Shown here piece by piece: positions 57,801-64,000 of a DNA stretch of 64,000 nucleotides. The stretch comes from Quercus robur (Eukaryota > Streptophyta > Magnoliopsida > Fagales > Fagaceae): the NCBI RefSeq assembly GCF_932294415.1, contig NC_065535.1:29218782-29282781 (forward strand), given 5' to 3'. Positions within the stretch are counted from its first letter, which is position 1. Each line of letters opens with the position of its first letter. Under the pieces are notes generated by a model. It was not told the origin of the DNA, did no database searches, and was given only the letters and a program-made list of their open reading frames with translations. The position numbers and the translations under genes are program-made.

Positions 57801-59366
57801 TTGCCGCACAGGCTTGGAGGAAGGACATACATTCAAACGGTGGGTAATGACACTAGGGTCTATACCCGGCATATCCTCGTGACTCCACGCAAACACGTCG
57901 ATGTTTTTCTTCAAAAATTGGACGAGGTCCGTCTTAATCTTCTCTTCTAAATCTGCTCCCACCCTGGTACACCTCTCAGGGTTATCTTCATCCAAGGAAA
58001 TATCTTCCAATGCTTCAGTAGGTTCTGCTACAACCCTCTTTTCTTCAATGTTCATTGCTTGAACTTGTTCATCCATGGCCAGCATGGCCGAGTAACACTC
58101 TCTTGCTGCCAGTTGGTCACCTTGTACCTGTCCTACCCCGTGTTCTGTTGGAAACTTGACTGATAAGTGGTAAGTAGAGGTAACAGCTTTCCAACTATTC
58201 AAAGTTGGCCTCCTGATGATGGCATTGTAAGAGGATGGACAATCTACCACAAGGAAGTTCACATCCTTGGTAATCTGTCGTGGATATGCCCCCACTACCA
58301 CGGATAAGGAAATGGTACCCACTGGTTGCACCTTCATCCCACCAAAGCCTACTAGGGGGGAGTTCACTAGACGGAGCTGGTCTCGTCCTAATCTCATCTG
58401 CTGAAAAGCTGGATAATATAAAATGTCTGCTGAGCTTCCATTGTCCACAAGTACTCTTCTGGTTGTGTAGTTTGCAATTAGTAAGGAGATGACGAGGGCA
58501 TCATCATGAGGGTGATGAATTCTGTCAGCATCCTCGTCCGTGAAAGTGATTGCCCGCTCGTCCGTAGATCTTGCTCTTGGTGATCGTCCAGAAAGTTGGA
58601 CGCTCTGTACTACCTTCAAGTATGCTTTCTTGGACTTGGACGACTGGCCAGTTGTACTTCCCCCAATGATGACTCTTATCTCCCCGAGTGGTGGTCGCAA
58701 TGAATCTTCCATCTTTCCCTTCTGTTTCTCATCCCTCTGGTCTCGTCCAAGGAAACCCCTCAACTTTCCTTGCCTTATGAGATTTTCAATTTGTTGCTTC
58801 AAGTCAAAACACTCGTCCGTGTCATGACCATGATCCCTATGGAAGCGACAATACTTGTTCCTGTTGCACTTGTTGGGATCACCCTTCATTTTCTCCGGCC
58901 ACTTCAGGGAAGGATCATCCTTGATTTGCATAAGGACTTGCTCAAGTGGGGCGTTTAAAGGGGTATACTGCTGGTTCCGTACTGGAGGGCCTGGCTTCTT
59001 ACTTTCTCGATCTCTCCTTTCCTCCATCCGTCCTTTCTTTAGACGAGTACCTTGATCGTGCTGACGACTGGGATTTACGTCCATTCTCTCGGACCTCTTC
59101 CTCTTCTTAGCAATGATTGCATCTTTTGCATTCATAAAATTCTGAGCCGAATGGACGAGTTCGGCCATGGACTGGGGCTCTTTTTCATAGAGCTTGTGTA
59201 TAAACAGATCTGAATTCACCCCATTGTGGAAGGCTGCCAGTAGAAGCTTATCATCTGCTTCGTCCACACTGAGAGCTTCTCTGTTAAAACGGGTGATAAA
59301 TGACCGAAGGCTCTCGTTCTCTCCCTGCTCTATTGTCAACAAACTGGACGAGGAACGTTTTTGCCT
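54831..59366 (-). CDS. Element 2 gag C-terminus, protease, reverse transcriptase, RNase H x2, integrase
   Basis: One open frame of over 1500 codons. Visible in order: rest of gag (GENESLRSFITRFNREAL), zinc knuckle YCRFHRDHGHDTDEC, protease VLVDNGSSADILYY (DNG instead of DSG, common in plant gypsy elements), reverse transcriptase DFTDLNKACPKDSYPL and VYVDDMLVKS, first RNase H (YYTSKALKGAEGRYP, HYFQAH), second archaeal-type RNase H (VHVDGSSTRHAGG, NNEVEYEALLKGL, MGDSQLIMGQ), integrase with HEGACGNHSG and CDQCQRF zinc ligands and catalytic D (GLDILGPF), D (VSDNGRQF), E (GQAEVANRS). Unlike element 1 there is no stop between protease and reverse transcriptase. The frame seems functional apart from the broken gag in front of it. 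Confidence 0.93.
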   Translation of the reverse strand, partial: RQKRSSSSLLTIEQGENESLRSFITRFNREALSVDEADDKLLLAAFHNGVNSDLFIHKLYEKEPQSMAELVHSAQNFMNAKDAIIAKKRKRSERMDVNPSRQHDQGTRLKKGRMEERRDRESKKPGPPVRNQQYTPLNAPLEQVLMQIKDDPSLKWPEKMKGDPNKCNRNKYCRFHRDHGHDTDECFDLKQQIENLIRQGKLRGFLGRDQRDEKQKGKMEDSLRPPLGEIRVIIGGSTTGQSSKSKKAYLKVVQSVQLSGRSPRARSTDERAITFTDEDADRIHHPHDDALVISLLIANYTTRRVLVDNGSSADILYYPAFQQMRLGRDQLRLVNSPLVGFGGMKVQPVGTISLSVVVGAYPRQITKDVNFLVVDCPSSYNAIIRRPTLNSWKAVTSTYHLSVKFPTEHGVGQVQGDQLAARECYSAMLAMDEQVQAMNIEEKRVVAEPTEALEDISLDEDNPERCTRVGADLEEKIKTDLVQFLKKNIDVFAWSHEDMPGIDPSVITHRLNVCPSSKPVRQKKRVFAPERDSAIKDEVQKLMVAKFIREVYYPDWLANVVMVKKANGKWRMCVDFTDLNKACPKDSYPLPRIDQLVDSTAGHKLLSFMDAFSGYNQIRMDEADQEKTSFVTSQGLFCYKVMPFGLKNAGATYQRLVNHMFRPQIGRNVEVYVDDMLVKSQDKGRHLEDLQETFETLRQYHMKLNPSKCAFGVSSGKFLGFMVSHRGIEANPDKIQAILDMKPPQNTKEIQSLTGRVAVLNRFVSKATDKCLPFFKVLKKAFEWTDECQRAFEDLKVYLTMAPLLSPSVEGEELYLYLAVTPHAVSSALIREEDKVQRPVYYTSKALKGAEGRYPQMEKFAFALITASRKLRHYFQAHVINVMTDHPLKKAMNRLEAAGRLIQWAVELSEFDIRYQPRHAIKAQALADFIVEFTPSHRETEDSERWIVHVDGSSTRHAGGIGVVLQSPEGDKLKHKVRLQYQATNNEVEYEALLKGLELAKSVEAKSICVMGDSQLIMGQVNGTYEAKEERMKKYLGRVMRLVKWFEKADFVQIPREENVEADTIAKEASADESLEKSDEVQYMPSIDVQEVQQVDNRENWMTPIVSYLKDGRLPEEKDEARKVRVRSARYVLMNEVLYKRGFSQPYLRCLTPDEANYVLREVHEGACGNHSGARSLVHKVVRAGYYWPHMQADAKAYVKVCDQCQRFSNVPRQPSEYLTPMVAPWPFAQWGLDILGPFPLGIRQMKFLVVGIDYFTKWVEAEPLANITQQNVKNFVWKNIVCRFGVPKVLVSDNGRQFDNALFKDFCLHFGIQNHYSSPAHPQANGQAEVANRSLLKIIKTRLKGAKGIWPDELPGVLWAYRTTVRTPTGETPFKLAYGSDVVIPAEVHMANHRVMMYQDKDNKDQLRLNLDLIDEVRANAEHRAAKYKNLMARQYDAMVKPRRFNIGDLVLRKVSLSTKNPAHGKLGPNWEGPYRVINCKRQGSYYLEALDGRKLEHPWNVEHLRRYYQ

Positions 59367-60034
59367 TTATCCTCCAATGAAATTGTTAACAAATAACTTA
59401 CTCAACTCTTCAAAAGAACTCACCGAATTTGGAGGTATTTTGCTAAACCAAACTCGCGCCGAACCCTTAAGGGTGGTTGGGAAGGCCCTACACATTATCT
59501 CATCAGGCACTCCTTGAAGATGCATGGTGGTCTTGAAAGTGGCTATGTGATCAAACGGGTCACGTGTTCCATCATATGAATCCAGAGAAGGCAACTTGAA
59601 CTTTGATGGTAGTGGGTGACCGTTGATGGAAGCCGTAAAGGGAGAATCAGTCCTGTGAACCAAGTCTTCTATCGGATTCGCCCTTTTCATACTCTCCTTC
59701 ATTTCCTCCATAACTCTCTTCATTTGGTCCATTCTTCCTTCAAGTATGGTGCCGTTCGTGAAGTGGTGCCTCTAAACTGACTTCCAACTTCGGTATTCTC
59801 TCTTCCACCATGACTATCTGTTTGTCTTCCTTCACGTTCTTCTTGTGTTTGCCTCCTCATATTAATCTCCATTCGTAATTCTTGGTTTTGGCGAGTCAAC
59901 TCCGCCATAGCGTCTGCCATAGATTGTGCATGTTGGGCAGATGACTGCATGACCGGCGCAGACTGGCGATCGCGATGCGGGTTGCTGCTTCCCTGATGGC
60001 CTGGGCTAGTAGCCCTTGATCTAGTCCGAACCAT
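59367..60034 (-). pseudogene. Element 2 gag, N-terminal part (frameshift and stop)
   Basis: Starts MVRTRSRATSPGHQG at 60034 and runs through a Gln/Arg-rich segment to about 59740. There the frame changes, since the continuation MDQMKRVMEEMKES is in another frame. It then reads a gypsy gag core (SLDSYDGTRDPFDHI, ARVWFSKIPPNSV, FEELSKLFVNNFIGG). TAA at 59369-59367 interrupts it; the next codons RQKRSSSSLLTIEQ continue in the same frame into the long ORF. The stop fits a CAA to TAA change. Confidence 0.8.
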
Positions 60035-60074
60035 CAACCCTTTGTCACGGAGAACCAAACTGTAAAACAATCGC

Positions 60075-60092
60075 TTCCCACAGACGGCGCCA
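60075..60092 (-). other. Element 2 primer binding site
   Basis: The minus strand reads TGGCGCCGTCTGTGGGAA two bases inside the 5' LTR, the same site as in element 1. Confidence 0.75.
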
Positions 60093-60094
60093 AC

Positions 60095-60748
60095 TGATGA
60101 TTCCTTGATTATCAGTGGGTTGACAAGACTTGAACGTTGATCTTTGGGCTATCTCCTGTAATACAAAGGACACAGAATCAGAGGGGACCGGTGAGGACCG
60201 GCCAAAAATCCTCCGATGATCAAGTTAGTTACTTTGAACTCTCTGTAACGAAGAATTATTCTCTTAACAGTAAGAAAATGTCTGAAAAATCCCCTTACCC
60301 TTCATCGAAGAAGCCTTATATAGTGTGTGTGTGTGGAACGGTTATCTGTTTGGTAACCGTTCCTAGTGTCGAGGAGTCCGGAGAATTGGGAGTAACTTCC
60401 ATAACCGCTGTGGAAGTTACCTAGGTCGGACGGGCCGATGAACTCGTCCATCCATAGTAAGGATGGACGAGACCTTCATGAGAAGCTTGTCCATTTTTAG
60501 TCCATCCATAGTAAGGATGGACGAGACCTCCATGATGATCTCGTCCACTTTTAGTGAAAGATGGACGAGATCATCTTGGAAGGCTTGTCGTTCATAAATG
60601 ACGAGTAGATCTCACGAGGTATTAAGCTCGTCCATATACGGACGAGGTTCGCTGGTACGCTTGCAATTTTCTCCGCCTATTGTAGCTTCTGTCGTTGGAC
60701 GAGACATATGGACGAGTTATGGACTTGGGATTATTTGTGACACCATCA
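60095..60748 (-). repeat. Element 2, 5' LTR
   Basis: The copy next to the primer site and therefore the 5' LTR in element orientation. The hairpin of the other LTR is present at 60443-60471. The genomic promoter should be on the minus strand here. Confidence 0.95.
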
Positions 60749-60753
60749 GAAAC

Positions 60754-62206
60754 CATTCTTGAACCCAAGATTGTGAGAAAGGTGCTCAGATCTCTACCCA
60801 AGAGATTCCATGCCAAGATCACTACCATTGAGGAATCAAAGGACATCGACAAAATTCCTTTAACTGAGATGGTTGGAAATCTGTAGACCTATGAGTTGGG
60901 TTTGACAAGGATCGAGAAATCAAGCAAGAGCAAGAGTATGGCATTGAAGGCCAAGAGTAATGACACTGATGAATCTTTAGACGATGAAGATTCTAAGATG
61001 AAATCCTATATCACGAGGCAATTCAAGAAGTTTATGAAGAATGCCAATGCGAAAGGATTTGATAAGGACCGAAAGCGATCCAATTCCTCACAATTTAATA
61101 ACCAAGAAAAAGGGAAAAAGGATACTAGGGATGGCAGTCAGTATGCTGTTCCCTTAGGACCAAAGTGCTTTGGGTGTTAAGGTTTCAGTCACATAAAACA
61201 AGAGTGCCCTACTTATCTCAAGACCATCGGAAAAAGCAAGGCACTTATTGCTACCTTGAGCGACACTGAGCCTAAGAATGACTCTGATAATGAGGATGAT
61301 GGAATCCTAAATGCCTTCATTGCCACTGTAAATCCTACTGAGGGGATTGTTGAAGATGTGGATGAAGAAGAGGAATTGGTGGAGCCGAAGTTTGAGAAGA
61401 TGGATGAATAAGATGACATCCACACAACCTATGCAAAGCTATACAAGGTCTCTAAAAAGCATGAGAAGTTGTATAGGTTAGCCACCAAGAAGCTTAGTGA
61501 TGTGGAGCTTGAACGAGAAGAAATCTCCACAAAGTTTGATGAAGCTGATCAGACTATTAGAGTATTGAGGTTTGAGAACAATTTCTTGACTGAGAAGACC
61601 AAGAGGCTTGAGGCAGAATTGTTCCAAGTTAGAGCACAGTTGGAAAGGACTTCAAGCGCTAAGCTCGATGAGATGCTCAATCTTTAGAAATCTACTTCCA
61701 ATCGAACCGGTTTAGGGCATGATTTCTTTTCTCCTAGTATTACTTCCACTAGTGCTACTGTTTTTATTCCTCTTGCTAATAATATTGAAACTGAGAACAA
61801 TGATGTTAAAAATGAATTAACTAATGCGAACATAGACAAGGGTAAATCTATCTTAGGACCACCCCCTAAGCTTGATAAGAAAGAGATTAAGAACCCTAGG
61901 GCTACGAAGGGAAACTCTCAAAAGCCTAAGCAGAAAAAGTAGCATTTCTGTCATCACTGCGGCGCAACTGGACATACTCGATTTAATTGCTATAAGTGGT
62001 TAGCTACTTAAAAGAGCAACAGCATGATCGTGCCGGGAGACTAGAATCAGTTTCCATCCTCTTTTGCTCCTCTTGGAGATCTTCTCAAAGCCCTCATATA
62101 CCTTTCAAATTTGAACGGTTTTAATTCTTCCCCTTCACTGCTGGATCAAGGGTTTGCTGAACAGAAAGATTCTTCTAAGGTATGGAAGAAAAAGGGCTCC
62201 AAGTGA
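60754..62206 (+). pseudogene. Copia gag, second part with two zinc knuckles
   Basis: Continues in frame after element 2: KIVRKVLRSLPKRFHAKITT, EMVGNL-TYELGLTRIEK, first CCHC knuckle CFGC-GFSHIKQECPTYL near 61165-61215, a coiled-coil stretch (LATKKLSDVELEREEIS), second knuckle CHHCGATGHTRFNC near 61950, and an end at GSK plus TGA 62204-62206. Two knuckles and the internal coiled coil are typical of SIRE-like gags. At least six in-frame stops (for example at 60882, 61408, 61685, 61939) replace probable CAA or CAG codons. Confidence 0.87.
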
Positions 62207-64000
62207 TTCTGTCACTTTTTCTCTCTCCCTTTCTGGTTTTTATTTTGCATTACTTGTGTGTTTTGCTTTATTGTTTTGAGTCAGTCTAGTTTTATGCATT
62301 GCTTTATTTAACATGTTTTTGTTTGTTTATTTTTCAATTTTACTTTATTTTTTTTTTCATATAAAAATAAAAAAAAAATTGAAAAATCAGAAAAATACAA
62401 AAAACGGTGTGTGTATGTGTACATTGGTACTTGTGTACCTTGGATGACCATTGAAACAAAGTTTTCTAAACTTTGTATCATTTGTAGGTTAGATGAGTAT
62501 CTCTATGCACAACTAAGTAAGTGAGCTTTATGGCTCATGTTTGTGATGAGTAAGATTAAGTAATCTCTTGTACTTAACACTTGTATCACTTTTTTTGACG
62601 AGAAAGACTAGAAAATTCTAAGAGAAATGTATAAATAACCATCTCACCACTGTTGCCCACCAATCATGAAATGACATTTGTATGCTTTGGCATAGCAAAA
62701 GTGGAATGTCAAATGCTTAACATAATTGGGTATTTCTTATCTCTCTTTTATATGCTCATGCATGATTTGCTTAAATAAAAAATATGCAAAGAAAAATAAA
62801 AAGCAAAAAGAATCAAAATGTTTTATATATGATTGCAAGCATGTATTCTAGGAGATGTGGGAGTTATAGGATGTACCTCGAATGTGATAGTCCCCATCAA
62901 ACAATTATGATTATGTGTGAGTTAAATTGATTTTCTCATATTTCAGATCGTCATAATGTGTAGACACTTGTGCAATCTTGCAATGTTTTTTCACACACAA
63001 CACGTAATATTCTTTGCTATTTTTGATAAATGTGCAGGTATAATGTGATTTGTCCATCACAAGGAATATTTGTATTAATGTATGCTCACTATATTGTCTT
63101 AACTTGTTTTTGAAATATAAAATTGGTTAGACTTGTTTAGTGTGTGTGTGTTTTGGGATCTTTATGTTTGACATTTTTCGTGTTGAGAGATGTTTTTGAG
63201 AGCTTAAAATGTTGTTTGGATCTCTGGTTGAGTTGCATACTTGATTGCATTCATATCTGTTTTTCTCTCATTTGAAAAATTGTTGTTAATCAATCTCAAT
63301 AGCTTCTTGATAGCTCTCGACAAATAAGCTATCTATCGAGACCTTTCAGCTTCTTTTTATCACATTCTCGATAGCTAGTTCGATCAATCGAGAAACTTTC
63401 TGTCTCCTCGATAACTGCTCAATAGCTACCTCGATCCATCGAGTTTCATTATGTTGAAAACCTCTCGTTAGATCCTCGATAGTTGGTTCAACAGCTAAAA
63501 AGTGCCTTTTTAAATCTTGATAGCTCTCGATCGATTAAGCTTTATGAAGTTTTTATATAAAGAGGCATTGCGATTTCAGATCTCATTCCTTCGATCTCTC
63601 TTGATACCTTCAGCCTCTTCACCTCCCAAAACACTTCTCAAACACTCCAAACTTCTTCCTCACTTCATTTTCGGTCTCAAGATCTTTGTTCCTCATCTGG
63701 TATGATACTTGCTTCATCTTTATCATGCATTTTCATGATCTTTGACCTAACTTTTGGGGTTTTTGAAATTGTTTGAAATTTTTCAAAACTTTTGAGTTTT
63801 TGTTAAAATTTTGGGATGGGTTTTTGTTTAAATGATCTTTAAACTTCATGCATTGCATCACATGTGCAATATAACAATGTTTCATGCATTTTAAATGTGT
63901 GTTTACTTTGTGTTATGTTGTGTCCTGGTAGGTTTGGATTGGGCTGAGCCTATGATGAATTTATATCTGCATGTCATATATTCATGCATTCTCATGCATA
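62207..64000 (+). other. Non-coding 3' part of the Copia element
   Basis: AT-rich, no conserved coding sequence. Between about 63300 and 63540 a degenerate motif with CTCGATAGCT and ATCGAG recurs about every 50 bases, five times, and similar words occur in the left LTR. TATATAAAG at 63554-63562 followed by a pyrimidine-rich stretch looks like a plus-strand promoter. A possible splice donor (CTG/GTATGA) is at 63699. The region is probably part of the same retroelement. Confidence 0.5.

Larger units (their letters stand above)
50753..60748 (-). mobile_element. Complete Ty3/gypsy retrotransposon, Tat lineage (element 2), nested in a Copia gag
   Basis: A 9996-base element with 654-base LTRs (TGATG...CATCA ends) at a constant offset of 9342. 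Flanks GAAAT (50748-50752) and GAAAC (60749-60753) are a target duplication with one change. Removing the element and one copy restores the reading frame of the surrounding Copia gag. The order is the same as in element 1: 5' LTR, primer site, gag-protease-pol, antisense gene, 3' LTR. I count four LTR differences, so it is young but a little older than element 1. Gag carries a stop and a frameshift. Confidence 0.95.
49226..64000 (+). mobile_element. Decayed Copia element (SIRE-like gag), interrupted by element 2; right end outside the window
   Basis: It comprises a left LTR, a tRNA-Met-type primer site, a gag split by the nested gypsy element, and about 1.8 kb of AT-rich non-coding sequence after the gag stop. 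I see no protease, integrase or reverse transcriptase in the window after gag, so this may be a gag-only, non-autonomous type (TR-GAG-like). The right LTR is not in the window, or not recognisable, so the right boundary here is arbitrary. Confidence 0.75.

Noticed and set aside
1..64000. tRNA, rRNA or other structured RNA genes
   Set aside because: Apart from the tRNA-like heads of the two SINEs I found no sequence with convincing cloverleaf or rRNA similarity.

Overview
The window is nuclear DNA of a eudicot plant. It is AT-rich, has plant-type GT-AG introns, and is dominated by plant transposons (Tat-type Ty3/gypsy, Copia, LINE, SINE, MULE, hAT and PIF/Harbinger derivatives). A woody, Fagales-like host is only my guess from the general look of the repeats. 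Only one intact host gene is present. A second host gene is a pseudogene. The rest is transposons, tandem repeats and AT-rich spacer.

Layout. 1-11.6 kb is a graveyard of small elements: a long-TIR Mutator-like element (420-1335, 9-bp target duplication), a degenerate ~130-bp tandem repeat (1.68-2.51 kb), two SINEs, a PIF/Harbinger-type MITE (5015-5673), a gypsy solo LTR with a perfect target duplication (6623-7295), a non-autonomous hAT element (9352-9924) and a foldback MITE (11130-11427). 11,625-22,236 is a complete minus-strand Tat-lineage Ty3/gypsy element (element 1) with apparently identical LTRs and an AGATG target duplication. 25.25-34.46 kb is a 20-exon plus-strand STE20/SPS1-type protein kinase gene whose exons splice to an unbroken 722-residue protein. 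35.5-36.3 kb is a LINE 3' fragment with a decayed RNase H. 37.5-40.7 kb is a minus-strand pseudogene of a SYP81-like (Ufe1/syntaxin-18) SNARE with its exon-intron structure kept but several disabling lesions. 43.25-45.29 kb is a 22-copy array of a ~93-bp satellite, followed by another short-period repeat and ~400-bp direct repeats up to 48.25 kb.

49.2 kb to the window end is a decayed Copia element (LTR, tRNA-Met primer site and gag, but no pol seen). A second Tat-type gypsy element (element 2, 50,753-60,748, minus strand) sits inside its gag.

The most striking feature is shared by the two gypsy elements. Each carries, between its pol and its 3' LTR, a gene on the opposite strand with its own TATA box, several spliceable introns, a gypsy-type transposon domain (Transposase_28-like) and a C-terminal coiled coil. 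In element 2 this antisense gene is fully open over four exons, although the same element's gag is broken. Element 1 also has a UAG between protease and reverse transcriptase in a context that fits the plant readthrough consensus, and an 80-bp tandem array in its 3' region. Each element has its own heavily repeated short word (CCGAGGA in element 1, GGACGAG in element 2) in coding and non-coding parts alike.
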